Positions 21,165-33,027 are shown, numbered from the stretch's first letter. The stretch: DNA of 64,000 nucleotides from Omphiscola glabra (GCA_964017045.1 OZ024799.1:35097736-35161735); one strand, 5' to 3'. Numbers and translations: made by a program. The notes: generated by a model from the letters alone, not told the origin.

Positions 21165-21370
21165 TTGTCCCATTATTTGTCCCACTATTGTAATGGCCCA
21201 CAATTTGTCTCACTATTGTTGTGGCCAACTATTTGTCCCACTAGTTTATTGGCTCACTATTGTCCCACTATTATATTCGTCGCACTATTTTATTGTCCCA
21301 CTATTTGTCCCACTATTGTATTGGCCCAATATTTAGTCCCACTATTGTATTCGTCCCACTATTCTTTTTT
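21165..21370. repeat. Short-period repeat of TGTCCCACTATT
   Basis: Degenerate 12-26-bp units containing TTGTCCCACTATTGTA and TTGGCCCA. Frames across it are repeats of PTI/LSHY and are not genes. Confidence 0.85.
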
Positions 21371-21744
21371 TTTTTAATTTATAATTTGGCTTTATTTTCG
21401 TACCCATTTTCTCCAGTAGCAGGCCACTTAACTTACTCCAGGGGTCACTCCGCGCTCCCAGGAGAGATAGCTGAAAGTAACCCCGCTGCTTTGGTATTCG
21501 ACTCTAATGAATATTAGTATTGCAAATATTTACAGTTAAAGAATTGTTAGGCAATATTTGACTACTAAATAAAAATATCGATTACAAACTATTACAACTT
21601 TGATTATGGTTCAATAAATCTTCACATTTTTATAGAAAATCCAAAGATCAAATCTAGTGATTGATCAAACATTTAATTTTAGTAGTCCTATAGCTATTTT
21701 TTGAAGTTACCACACAAAAAAAAAAACATCAATATTTGACGGTA
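21371..21744. other. No gene recognised
   Basis: AT-rich unique sequence. Confidence 0.5.
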
Positions 21745-21830
21745 ATTTGATGGCTGAGAGGTGGGAATGTGTATCAGCCAAACATTTCATCGGAGTTCAA
21801 TCCTTAGATATCCATATTTTAATTATTTTA
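21745..21830 (+). mobile_element. tRNA-like SINE head, degraded
   Basis: TGGCTGAGAGG (about 21750-21760) fits a pol III A box, and GAGTTCAATCC (about 21793-21803) fits a B box. The spacing of about 32 bp is normal for a tRNA. The rest does not fold into an evident tRNA, so a tRNA-derived SINE relic is preferred. Confidence 0.45.
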
Positions 21831-22539
21831 TTGTTTCCTTACCCATCTTAATTTTGTTGCCTGGAGAAATTAAAAACCGGGCTGGGGAGCATTTTATTCC
21901 TCTCCCAGCTCCCCTAAATCAGATTGAAAGCGGCTGCTAACCCCCCCCCCCCTCCCCATTAAAGCCGCTCCTGATAGTGTCTATTGAGAATGATGTAAAT
22001 ATTCGACTAGATTCTCGAGATGTCATGTCATCAGTGCTTTTTTCTTCTGAAAATTTTGCTTGTAGAGTATACTACTAGTTATCGAGACAATTAATTTTTT
22101 AAAATTCAAATTTGTTTAGCTATTTCATGCCAAAGTCGGCATTGTTTCTTATTAGACTTTTCAGTAAAAAGCTTTTTTAAAATTTCGAGCATGTTAGTTT
22201 TTAAAAGTGCTCTATAAAATCTAAAAAAATAATTCTGTTCTATTGTTTATGTTCAGTTGACTGAATAAGATTTAGAACATTTTTAAATGTTCACTGTTTG
22301 ACATCAACCTAAACATTTGTGGAAGGAGGGGATGCAAACATTTTGAACTGCCTAGGGTGGAAAACTTGCCAAGGCTTCCATAAAAATTGCTGTAAAATTA
22401 TGAATGTTATCACTAAAAGCATACACAATTCAATTCTATTATTAAAACAAAATCATTTCTTAAAAACATGAAACCTGTTTTTATATTAATTTATATTAAC
22501 TATTGAAAGTATAAGATACTATGATACATAAAAAAAACT

Positions 22540-22588
22540 ATATCCAAAATAGGTATTGAACCCACGACAGTCAAATGATCAGACAGAG
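22540..22588 (-). mobile_element. Possible tRNA-like SINE fragment
   Basis: The minus strand reads GACTGTCGTGGGTTCAATACC-like sequence around a B-box match, cut off where SPIN copy 4 begins at 22589. An A box is not visible. Weak call. Confidence 0.3.
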
Positions 22589-22933
22589 CAGTGGTTCTCA
22601 ACCTGTGGGTCGCGACCCTTCTGGTTCTGGTAGGGTACGTTGCTGCATCCAAATACTGGCATATATGCAACGGTTGGTGAAGCGATGCAGCCATCCTAAC
22701 GGCTCCTAGCAGGTGCCAGGGCAGCCTTGAAGCTTTCGATAGATGTCGAGTTCACGGCTATTTCATGCCTTTGGGGGATGTACGACCCTTTCACAGGGAT
22801 CGCGTATGACCTCCGGAAAACACATATGATCTATAGTTATGAAGTAGCAACGAAAATAATTTTTGTTTGGGGGTCGCCACAACATGAGGAACGGTATTAA
22901 GGGTCGCGGCATTAGGAAGGTTGAGAGCCACTG
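22589..22933 (-). mobile_element. SPIN-like hAT MITE, copy 4, interrupted
   Basis: Starts CAGTGGTTCTCAACCTGTGG and ends GGTTGAGAGCCACTG. Right-hand SPIN parts include ACGACCCTTTCACAGGG, ATGAAGTAGCAACGAAAAT and AACATGAGGAACGGTATTAA. About 150 bp of foreign sequence splits it after CGCGACCCTT. Flanking 8-mers do not match. Confidence 0.9.
22622..22773 (-). mobile_element. LINE 3' fragment nested in SPIN copy 4
   Basis: The minus strand encodes HEIAVNSTSIESFKAALAPA, the S-x-E-S-F-K-x-x-L block ending CR1-like reverse transcriptase ORFs, then a stop. No clear tail or target duplication is seen. Confidence 0.6.
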
Positions 22934-24279
22934 AGATTGGTAGACGTGTTGCTAGACTAAGCTGTTACTGAGATAGCATTATGTAGCCTATCGGCAAGTG
23001 TAGGGATATTCTGTCAATAATATCTCATATGTGCTAATAGAAAATTTCGGATACATTATTTAACTGTACCTCTTATATCTTGTCACCTCCTTCTTTATTT
23101 CTATCTTTCTATTGTTCTTTATATCATTCCCTCTTTCTTTCGATTTTTTTTCTTTCTAGCTTTTGTGCCCATTCTTCCAACGCTCAGGCACTTTTTTCCC
23201 AAATTACCGACGCAGTCAAGTTTAAATCTTCAAGTAAATGAATATCAAAGTCGACTACCATTCACAGCCTTCTATTATGTGTCCCACACTGCCACTTCCG
23301 AGTCTGCATCACAGTCTCCCGCACTTCCTGTGTGCGCGAAAATAGTTATTTAAGGACTTGTAGACAGAGGGAAGCTGCGGACACAAAAGCGATCGTTGTA
23401 AGTACCGATCCATTATTTTGTTCTTTGAACTTGGTAAAAGCACAATACTCAGTTGGTGGCAGACGCCATTGAAGCCCTATCTTAAACCGACAATAATATC
23501 TCAAATAATAATTCTCTAGGTATTTGTGTTGCGCCGTTCAAAATACACAGCTATTAGAACTAATTGGCATTCAGATGAAGTGCGTAATTTGATTGCATGA
23601 TTTGTAAAGCAACTGTAGTAGATGGGAAGTTCATGCACTGCTGCCATCATTGTGTAACGGCCTATTTCTAGCGTTAATATAAAATAGCGTTAATATAAAA
23701 CAACATAAAGGTCTTAAATATATTTTCCTTTTGTTTTTTTTTTAATGTTTGGGAAATATTTTGTTACTGTCTTGAACCTGACAGGTACAAATTGACCCAC
23801 ACGACAAGGTCTCATGTAGCATATACATTTGATATCTTTCTGTCAGGGGCCTAATTAGTGTTTCAAAATAGCTTCTGGCCACTGCATTCTTCGATATGAA
23901 CTCACCAGCAAGCCAACTAATGATGGAAACACAGCCCCCCCCCCCCCAACCAGGTACTCTAATGTCTAGGAAAGAAAGTCGACAAATACTTGTTGATACT
24001 GTCTTCATTACTGTAGTTCTCCTCTTATTTAACAATACAAATTGACGGTGGCGTAAGGAAAGCGGGTGGGCGTGAGCGACGACACACTGGGGGGCACGTT
24101 TCCATCTCATATCGTGTGGGGTAAAAATAACAAGGAGAAGAGTGGGAGAATATCTGAAAAGATCAATGCTTTACATGTTATTCAAAGTATAGCGGGCATT
24201 TAATGTCATATCTATCAATAGACATAGATAATAAAGTTGAACAGCAACGATGATTAATTAGAATGGTAGATAAAAAAAA
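22934..24279. other. No gene recognised
   Basis: Unique AT-rich DNA. AGTAGATGGGAAGTTCATGC near 23617 repeats a motif at 12909. A poly-C run lies near 23935-23947. Confidence 0.5.
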
Positions 24280-24382
24280 TGGGTATCCACGATCGAACAT
24301 GGGTATCCAAAGACCCAACATGAGTATCCAAAAGACCCAACGTGAATATCCAAAGACCCAACCTGAGTATACAGAGGGCACA
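24280..24382. repeat. Minisatellite, about 21 bp, 5 copies
   Basis: Unit GTATCCAAAGACCCAACATGA with small variants. Confidence 0.9.
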
Positions 24383-24439
24383 TACAATTATCCATATGTA
24401 TAGTTATTACAAAAGTGCCGGACTGCGATAGAGCCTTAA

Positions 24440-24745
24440 AGTAGATTAATTAGACACAAACAATTTGTGGAAATAAAGCAGTGTTCAGATTTAATGGTGA
24501 TTTTAAAAATACACATGTAAACGTTTCGGCAAACACCTTCATCAGGACAAACATACAAAACAATTAATCCTACTTCCGGCAACAACAAATGAGATCTCTA
24601 AAGTTGTTTTTATTGTACTGTGCTCTGTTTCTTGTCTTACTTCTATTTGTCCTGTTCACTGAAGAAGGCTCTAAGCCGAAACGATCACACCTTATTGTCC
24701 CGTCTATTGATTCAAGCTTCAAAATATTTTGTTTTACTATTTCGA
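24440..24745. repeat. Dispersed repeat with two opposed hammerhead-like motifs
   Basis: A minus-strand motif reads CTGATGA..AGGTGTTTGCC..GAAAC (24523-24545). A plus-strand motif reads CTGAAGA..AGGCTCTAAGCC..GAAAC (24659-24682). The left edge GATTAATTAGACACAAACA matches 7905. The right part TTGTCCCGTCTATTGATTCA plus AGCTTC matches 63645-63675. The paired layout resembles inverted or tandem retroelement ends. Confidence 0.45.
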
Positions 24746-24749
24746 TTTA

Positions 24750-25100
24750 TAACTGTTGCTATTACCTGGCTCGGATTTATGGCTGTTGCTATTACCTGGC
24801 TCCGATTTATGGCTGTTGTTGCTACTTGGCTCCGATTTATAGCTGTTGCTATTACCTGGCTCCTATTTATAGCGGTTGTTGCTACGTGGCTCCGATTTAT
24901 ATCTGTTGTTGTTACTTGGCTCCGATTTATAGCTGTTGTTGTTACCTGGCTCCGATGTATAACTACTGCTCTAACATGGTTCCTATATACAGCTGAGGCT
25001 GTTACTTGGCCCTCATGTACAGCTGTTGCTGTTACCTGGCTCCGATGTACAGCATGTGCTGTTGTCTGGCTCTGATGTATAACTGCTGCTCCTACTTGGC
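24750..25100. repeat. Minisatellite, 30 bp, about 12 copies
   Basis: The unit contains TGTTGCTATTACCTGGCTCC and GATTTATAGC. Divergence rises to the right. Two long Cys/Tyr-rich and Trp/Leu-rich frames result from 30 being divisible by three. Confidence 0.93.
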
Positions 25101-26599
25101 CCCGAAAGGCGCCCCTCCACGGGATACTTTACGGAATGATATAACACCAAATGCATCAACTCCACAACACAAATAAGAAAGGATGTGTTCATTAAAAAAA
25201 ATGTCCCCTATTAAATTCACATAAAGTTTTATTTGCATTTTTTGTTTAAAAAAACCACGACCATTTGAACTATTCGCTCATTCACCCAACGTCCCAGCGT
25301 CACGTTGTAACTTATCGCATTGGTTAAATCGACTCATTACTATATGTCTATCCAGAGACTTTGTAATGGATACATTTTTTATTGTCTCTGGTCTTACCGG
25401 CGACTTTGTACTTTGCGCCTGGCTGTAATGGTGCGTTATAACAGATCTATAACAAAAAGCAATAACAATAATAGAACTTTATATTTTCTCGTCAAAGAAA
25501 AACTTACAGCCAAAGAAATAAATAGTCGTTTTCCAGGCCACGGACAACAAAAGAAACATAATAATTACCAGAACTTCTTGGTTCTTTAGAAAAAAAAAAG
25601 ATATCAAAGTTAAGGAAGAAAAGCTTCTCCCGGGAGACCGGATGTCCTGAGAATGAATATTGACAGCGGTTAGAGCACATGGACGAAATAGCCGTCCCAG
25701 AGTGCGGAAGCGTAGCTTTTAATGAGCTGCCGTCATTTTGTCACCGTGACATGCGCACATTGTGACAGTGAGCCAGAAGCAATGCTGTCACAGCGGCACG
25801 GCGACAGCTGGATATTAAAGTTTGATAACTCTCTACTTCTGCCAAAGCGAGTAGCCTGTGTGGATTCGATCCAGATAACAACTATAACATTTTTACCGAG
25901 TAAGCGCATGCTTCTAGGCCTGGGGTCGGCGATCTTTACCGAGTGAGGAGCGCTTTTTCATACATTATACCCAAGACGAAACTGTTTTTTTAACTGGAGT
26001 CAGAGGCTGAATGTTTAAATGCCACAAAAGATTAGCAAATATATTTAAAAATGAGCATCACCCGTGTATTCATGTGTCGCATGTAACGCTCGTTAGAGTT
26101 GACAAAGGCAGCTGAGAGAAACAGGTTTACTATAGCAATACAAAATAGATTCTAGGTAACGTACACGAGTGAAAATCTTCTCTTGGTTATATGAACATTT
26201 TGTTTTGTTGTTGACATTTTAGGAGCTATCCAATGTTAAAATTAACATTTTATCAAGCCTCCACCCCCCCCCCCCCCCACACCTTTCTTTTTTTCCATTA
26301 CTTAACAAGAGTAAAATTATTTAAGAGCGGAATTTGGAAAATAGACAATCTTCTGTTTCCTGTCAAACATATTTTTAGTCGCTTCAGAAAATAAACACAT
26401 TGCATTTTGTTATATCTACCGAAATACCTTTATTCATATGCATTTTAATTGAACTCATAGGTCAGCTCTGGCATGTACAAGGATTATTCCAATGCTAATG
26501 ACATTAGGGAAATATAGCTATCTATTGCTTGATGTTAGTGAGGTATAGCTATCTATTCCGATATATAGATAGTTAAATCCAGTTGAAAGACATTTCGAC
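25101..26599. other. No gene recognised
   Basis: Frames at 25320-25946 have no recognised domain. A poly-C run is at about 26264-26279. Mildly GC-richer DNA at 25620-25960 could be an exon or old repeat, but I cannot tell. Confidence 0.45.
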
Positions 26600-26960
26600 T
26601 AGCGGCTTCTTGAATGTGAACCCTCTTATGTCAGTCATCATCATCAGGGGCGATACAGCCCATGTATGGTCCTGGCCTGCTCCACCACATCCTTCCATTT
26701 GAACAACATCAGTGGCGTAATAGCCCATGTAGGGCCCTGGCCTGCTCCACCACATCATTCCTTACAGATCGATCCATGGCTTTTCGCCTCAATGCGCGAA
26801 CCTCCAACTGATGTAAGTCCTTTTCTACATCATTGACTCTTCTCAGTCTTGCTCAACCCGTTCAAGCCTCTGTTCGTAGGTTTCTGTCTGTATATCACCT
26901 TTGCTGCTCTACAATCCGGCATCCTTTCAATATGTCCTGTCCAGCACAGTATCCCCCCTT
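26600..26960 (-). mobile_element. LINE 3' end, degraded
   Basis: The minus strand encodes, with stops, CWTGHIERMPDCRAAKVIY, RVNDVEKDLHQLEVRALRRK and DRSVRNDVVEQARALHGL. This matches the C-terminal W-x-G-H-V-x-R-M ... W-L-D-D-V-x-x-D-L block of a common invertebrate LINE type. The last coding segment, GTGGAGCAGGCCAGG, occurs twice, so the 3' end is partly duplicated, and it finishes in GATGATGATGA. Tandem copies of this 3' end occur at 34390-34625. Confidence 0.75.
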
Positions 26961-27680
26961 TTTTTTACTGTTGTGACTATGGGTGCGTCTTTGTACTATT
27001 GGTATAGCTTTTGGTTTGTACGGATTTTCCAAACATCATGACTTATCCCTGGGCCATATATTTTCCGGTGGATTTTCCTCTCCCATGTAATGAGCAGGTT
27101 CTCTACTTTTCTGGCAAAGGATCAAGTTTCATTTGCGTAAGCTACTACTGACAAATCAGACGACGACTTAATTAACACGAAAAGAACACCGGGGAAGATT
27201 TGGGGTGACCTCAAAACATGAATGACATAACCTTATAGAGTATAACTGTTAGACTACTTCCATTATTTCCTATTCATAATACTTCGTCCCATCACGCTTT
27301 GATGGCATGTACGGCAAGGTCCTGGTCGTTTTTATAAGTCGTATAATTGTAAGCAAACAAGTGCACTTTATTCTCGATAATATTTATTATATACTCTGGG
27401 GGAGGCGCGGTTGCTTATGGCGGCCAACCCAATAGTTCCACACGCACAGCTTGCAAAAATAAAAGTAAAAATAAATGTGTGAAAAAGATTAAATATAAAA
27501 AGTTATTTGCCTTCCTATATTTAGAGAAGAATGATGTTATTTCTGTATACCTATAATTAGGCCACAAGTTGTCGCGGGTATCTATAAGAATTTGATACTC
27601 TCTTTAAATGAAACACATCGAATTTCTTATATCGTGGCAGCTTTCAGTTAATTATTGTCTACAAATTAAAAACGTCTCAA
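26961..27680. other. No gene recognised
   Basis: AT-rich, no features seen. Confidence 0.5.
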
Positions 27681-27685
27681 CATGT

Positions 27686-27722
27686 TTGATGCACCGAAGA
27701 AGGCTTTTAGCCGAAACCTTCA
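27686..27722 (+). repeat. Hammerhead-like motif
   Basis: CCGAAGA..AGGCTTTTAGCC..GAAAC (27694-27717), one base away from CTGANGA. Dispersed family member. Confidence 0.35.
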
Positions 27723-27764
27723 ATATTTTTTTTTGTTGTCAATAAATTTTACGACTGACTCCAC

Positions 27765-28445
27765 GGCTTCTACTCTGCAATGCTGGCTCCACGGCATTTA
27801 GTTAACACCGTTGACTCCACGGCCTATTCGCTGAATAACTGACTCTACGGCTTTTAGTTGACATCGGTGACTCCGCGGCCTATTCGCTGAATAGCTGACT
27901 CTACGGCATTTAGTTGACATCGGTGACTCCGCGGCCTATTCGCTGAATAGCTGACTCTACGGCATTTAGTTGACATCGGTGACTCCGCGGCCTATTCACT
28001 GAATAGCTGACTCTATGGCATTTAGTTGACATCGGTGACTCCGCGGCCTATTCGCTGAATAGCTGACTCTATGGTATTTAATTGACATCGGTGACTCCGC
28101 GGCCTATTCGCTGAATAGCTGACTCTACGGCATTTAGTTGACATCGGTGACTCCGCGGCCTATTCACTGAATAGCTGACTCTATGGTATTTAGTTGACAT
28201 CGGTGACTCCGCTGCCTATTCGCCGAATAGCTGACTCTATGGTATTTAATTGACATCGGTGACTCCGCGGCCTATTCGCTGAATAGCTGACTCTATGGCA
28301 TTTAGTTGACATCGGTGACTCCGCGGCCTATTCGCTGAATAGCTGACTCTATGACATTTAGTTGACATCGGTGACTCCGCGGCCTATTCGCTGAATAGCT
28401 GACTCTATGGCATTTAGTTGACATCGGTGACTCTGCGGCCTATTC
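27765..28445. repeat. Minisatellite, 56 bp, about 12 copies
   Basis: The unit contains TGACTCCGCGGCCTATTCGC, TGAATAGCTGACTCTA and GGCATTTAGTTGACATCGG. Near-identical, with alternating ACGG/ATGG variants. The first two copies are more diverged. Confidence 0.97.
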
Positions 28446-28605
28446 GCCGCAAAGTTGCATGACTACACTGCCCCTACCCCCACATTGCTGATTCTAACAT
28501 CAGACGAAAGAAAATCGTTCGGACAGGTCGCTTCCTGTTACAATAAATAACTGTCTATCCGAGGAGCTGTCTCGGAGCCATTTATTTTGTCAGAAGAGAT
28601 ATTTA

Positions 28606-29090
28606 AGGTTGGGATGTCAGCAACTAAGACGGTGCCAGTGGGTAACCTGTAATAAGGTTTGGATGTCAGAAACTTGGATGGTGCCAGTGGGTAACCTGTA
28701 ATAAGGTTTGGATGTCAGAAACTTTGACGGTTCCAGTGGGTAACCTTTAATAAGGTTTGTATGTCAGAAACTTGGACGGTGCCAGTGGGTAACCTGTAAT
28801 AAGGTTTGGATGTCAGAAACTTGGATGGTGCCAGTGGGTAACCTGTAATAAGGTTTGTATGTCAGAAACTTGGACGGTGCCAGTGGGTAACCTTTAATAA
28901 GGTTTGTATGTCAGAAACTTGGACGGTGCCAGTGGGTAGCCTGTAATAAGGTTTGGATGTCAGAAACTTGGACGGTGCCAGTGGGTAACCTTTAATAAGG
29001 TTTGGATGTCAGAAACTTTGACTGTGCCAGTGGGTAGCCTGTAATAAGGTTTGGATGTCAGAAACTTTGACGGTGCCTGTGGGTAACCTG
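28606..29090. repeat. Minisatellite, 49 bp, about 10 copies
   Basis: The unit contains GGTAACCTGTAATAAGGTTT, GGATGTCAGAAACTTGG and ACGGTGCCAGTG. Variants GTAACCTTTAATAAGG and GTAGCC recur. Confidence 0.97.
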
Positions 29091-29966
29091 TAAATGATTT
29101 TTGTGTGACGTATATATTTGAAACGGTATTTGATCAAATTTTTAAAGACCTTTTTTCTACTCGCAAATCCGAGGGGCTTGTAGCATAATTTAGTGTTGAC
29201 ACACGAGACCCCATCCTTCGGTTCACACAGTCTTCCCCGGTGTTGACCTGTAACACTTTCTTTCCGTAATGAATTTTAAGAAAATTATGTTCTTCTTTTT
29301 AATGCGCTTAAAATCGTCTTCGAAAAAAGCATTTTATTTTTAAAAAAGTTGTTCTTGATTTTTCAAAAAGTTCAAATTGAAAACAGGTCTGAGGGATTGC
29401 AGTTTACTCCATTCCATCATAGTTTCATTTTTTTTTTCTAAAAGGACGTTTGCAAACGGGTATTAAACCTAATGTTTCTGACAAGAATAAAAATAAAAAT
29501 GAAATCGCAAGAATTTAATTACATGAACTCGTACATAGCTTCATTCATTAATGGTTTTCTTTTTCAACAGTATTCAACGATCTAGCCATGTCATATAAGG
29601 GACTGCAACTTCCTGAAAAAGTAGGGTTTTTTGCCCTTGTTAATCTTTTTCGCCTAGAAATTAAAAAAATGTCTCAGATACGTACGTTTTTTCCCCCCAC
29701 AAAGTCGCAACGCTATGCAGCCGCGTGCCCGATCTACAAGTTCTGCTTTATTTCCAGATACCGAGTGATGCAATTCCCGTAAATATTTCTTAATTTCTTC
29801 AACTCGCCAGGTCTCAAATGCTGTTTTTGCCATGTGAGCAGCCATCTTTGTTGATGTGAGCAGCCATCTTTGTACGTTCTTTGTACTCCCCGGTATGAAC
29901 GATAACTCTGGGTGACAAGGAAAGCTGCAGTCTACTATACAGGAGTGCTCCTCCCCGCCCCAACTC
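29091..29966. other. No gene recognised
   Basis: AT-rich. Two 63-64-codon frames near 29588-29845 are unconvincing. A short duplication, GTGAGCAGCCATCTTTG, lies at about 29835-29872. Confidence 0.5.
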
Positions 29967-30248
29967 CGGAAATTTGATCTAAAGAAATTTTGTCGACGGA
30001 AAATTGATCGAACGGAAATTTGCTCGAATCTTTTTTTTTTTGTTTTTTAGCTTACACGTTAAAATTTTGCGTCAAATTTCTTTTTAAACGCATTATTTTG
30101 TTTTACTATATAGTATAGTGCGTTCAAAAAGAAATTTGAAGAAAATTTTTACGTGTGAACTGAAAAAAAGATTCGACCAAATTTCCGTTCGATCAAATTT
30201 CCGTCGATCAATTTTCTGTCGACGAAATTTCTTTCGATTAAATTTCCG
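29967..30248. mobile_element. Foldback (palindromic) element, copy 1
   Basis: Almost the whole 282 bp is one inverted repeat. CGGAAATTTGATC..GTCGACGG..TCGAACGGAAATTTG on the left is mirrored by CAAATTTCCGTTCGA..CGTCGACGAAATTTC..AAATTTCCG on the right, with inner arms (CAAATTTCTTTTTAAACGC / GCGTTCAAAAAGAAATTTG) around a short AT loop. A second copy is at 55231-55448. Non-coding. Confidence 0.88.
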
Positions 30249-30810
30249 TTAACCTTCACTTCACAGCCGCCGTTTCATCGTCTATTTTTTTTATAACCTG
30301 ATAAATTCAGCATCCGCTTTTGTTATACCGAACAGAACAGTGTTTTTCTCGCCCCATTTCACAATAAAATTAACCCCAATGCCGCTTTCATCTGAGGTGT
30401 TCATTGTGACTTTTGTATACTCCCCAATAATTCCTCCGCCCCGGCTTGCTTGGATTTTGAAACAAAATATATTATACCATTTTTGATACACCGTTGCCAT
30501 ATTGGATAAACTAAACTTTTTTTTTTTGACGGCATCAACACACATTGACCGCCATCTTTCTGTGGACATTTAATCAAAACTCGTCTTTCCAGTTTTCGAA
30601 ATCCTTACCCATAATTCTTAGTTCAGTTTTCATTTCTCAATTTCTCACCGGGCTCAGTAGATCTGAACTTAAAATCTTTATGGCCTTTATATCATTGTCG
30701 ATGTCATTTAATCTATGATTTAAAGCAGTCATTAAATTTTGTGTGTGCTGCTAAAGATTTAAAACAAAGCTCAGATGCATGCATAACGATTGCCTTGGCG
30801 TTCCAAGTGG
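30249..30810. other. No gene recognised
   Basis: A 92-codon minus-strand frame at 30291-30569 has no recognised domain. Confidence 0.4.
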
Positions 30811-30812
30811 TT

Positions 30813-32215
30813 TACCGACAGAGTGGTTTACCGACCCAGTGGTTTATCGACCCAGTGGTTTACCGACCTAGTGGTTTACCGACCTAGTGGTTTACCGACC
30901 GAGTGGTTTACCGACCTAGTGGTTTACCGACCTAGTGGTTTACCGACCTAGTGGTTTACCGACCTAGTGGTTTACCGACCCAGTGGTTTACCGACCTAGT
31001 GGTTTACCGACCCAGTGGTTTACCGACCTAGTGGTTTACTGACCTAGTGGTTTAACGACCGAGTGGTTTACCGATCCAGTGGTTTACTGCCCTAGTGGTT
31101 TACTGACCTAGTGGTTTACTGACCTAGTGGTTTACCGACCAAGTGGTTTACCGACCTAGTGGTTTACTGTCCTAGTGGTTTACCGACCTAGTGGTTTACT
31201 GTCCTAGTGGTTTACCTTCCTAGTGGTTTACCGACCTAGTGGTTTACCGACCTAGTGGTTTAATGACCTAGTGGTTTACTGACATAGTGGTTTACCGTCC
31301 TAGTGGTTTACCGACCTAGTTGTTTACCGACCTAGTGGTTTACCGACCTAGTGGTTTACTGACCTAGTGGTTTACCGTCCTAGTGATTTACCGAACTAGT
31401 GATTTACTGACCTAGTGGTTTACTGACCTAGTGGTTTACCGTCCAAGTGGTTTACTGACTTAGCGGTTTACCGACCTAGTGGTTTACAGACCTAGTGGTT
31501 TACCATCCTAGTGGTCTACCGTCCTAGTGGTTTACCAACGTAGTGGTTTACCAAGGTAGTGGTTTACCGCCCTAGTGGTTTACCGACCTAGTGGTTTACC
31601 GACTTAGTTGTTTACCGACCTAGTGGTTTACTGACTTAGTGGTTTACAGACCTAGTGGTTATCCGACCTAGTGGTTTACCGACCTAGTGGTTTACTGACC
31701 TTGTAATTTTTTGACCTAGTGGTTTACTGACCAAGTGGTTTACCGACCTAGTGGTTTACCGACCCAGTGGTTTAATGTCCTAGTGGTTTACCGTCGTAGT
31801 GGTTTACCGACCTAGTGGTTTACCGTCCTAGTGGTTTACCGACCTAGTGGTTTACCGTCCTAGTGGTTTACCGACCTAGTAGTTTACCAACCTAGTGGTT
31901 TACTGACCTAGTGGTTTACTGACCTAGTGGTTTACCGACCTAGTGGTTTACAGACCTAGTGGTTTGCCATCATAGTGGTTTATCGTCCTAGTGGTTTACC
32001 AACGTAGTGGTTTACCGCCCTAGTGGTTTACCGTCCTATTGGTTTATTGACCTACTGGTTTATTGACCTACTGGTTTACTGACTTAGTGGTTTACCGACC
32101 TAGTGGTTTACCGACTAAGTGGTTTACCAATGTAGTGGTTTACCAACGTAGTGGTTTACCGTCCTAGTGGTTTACCGACCTAGTGGTTTACCGACCTAGT
32201 GGTTTACCGACCTAG
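30813..32215. repeat. Minisatellite, 16 bp, about 88 copies
   Basis: Unit GTGGTTTACCGACCTA. The phase is kept for about 1.4 kb with many point changes (CTGACC, CGTCC, CAACG) and very few indels. It is the longest short-unit array in the window. Confidence 0.98.
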
Positions 32216-32785
32216 AGGTTCTGTTTTTTTGTTTGTAATTCTTAATTTTAATGCCAACCTAATATAATATGTTCTTTGGAAAGATAGAAGCACAAGTTCA
32301 GTACCAAGCAGCATTAGGTCAAAATATGTTTTGGTTCATTTTTTGAGGATAGCAATGTCTCAAAGGCATCAATTGTTACACATGGAACAACGTCAGTCCT
32401 TTTAAGACGACGTATTTTCAATGAAAGTATTCAAATGTTGTACATTTATTATAAGCTTCTTACATACCAGACAAAATAAGTTTAGGTCTCAATGTCGTTA
32501 CTGACATCCGCTAATCACACGGTAGTGTTACAGTGCAAACCTGGTCTCTGAATAGAAATCTCGAGAGAAAAAATAGTGATCTGCGAGATGAGATATTTAA
32601 GGCGTGATTTGCGAGATGAGATGTTTGAGGAGAGCTGCTGGCAAAACAAGAAGGAACCATATTCGGTACCAGGAACATTACTAAATGATTGGTGCCATCC
32701 CAACCATCCAGAATATGGCTCCACAAAAAATTTATTAATTTGGACACTGGGCCAAATATTCCCATCAAAACAACTGAATTGAAAG
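32216..32785. other. No gene recognised
   Basis: A short internal duplication GATGAGATATTT/GATGAGATGTTT lies near 32586-32625. Otherwise unique. Confidence 0.5.
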
Positions 32786-32786
32786 G

Positions 32787-33027
32787 GTACAATGGTAGGC
32801 ACTCCGGTACAATGGTAGGCACTCCGGTACAATGGTAGGCACTCTGGTACAATGGTAGGCACTCCGCTACAATGGTAGGCACTCTGGTTCAATGGTAGGC
32901 ACTCCAGGACAATAGTAGGCACTCCGGTTCAATGGTAGGCACTCCGGTACAATGGTAGGCACTCCGGTTCAATGGTAGGCACTCCGGTACAATGGTAGGC
33001 ACCCCGGTACAATGGTAGGCACTCCGG
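32787..33027. repeat. Minisatellite, 20 bp, 12 copies
   Basis: Unit GGTACAATGGTAGGCACTCC, with GGTTC variants. Confidence 0.97.

Noticed and set aside
24589..25075. 135- and 151-codon overlapping frames rich in Cys/Tyr or Trp/Val
   Set aside because: They run through the 30-bp minisatellite; overlap in two frames shows periodicity, not coding.
25722..25946. 74-codon Cys-containing frame in slightly GC-richer DNA
   Set aside because: No recognised motif or splice signals; recorded only as an unassigned stretch.
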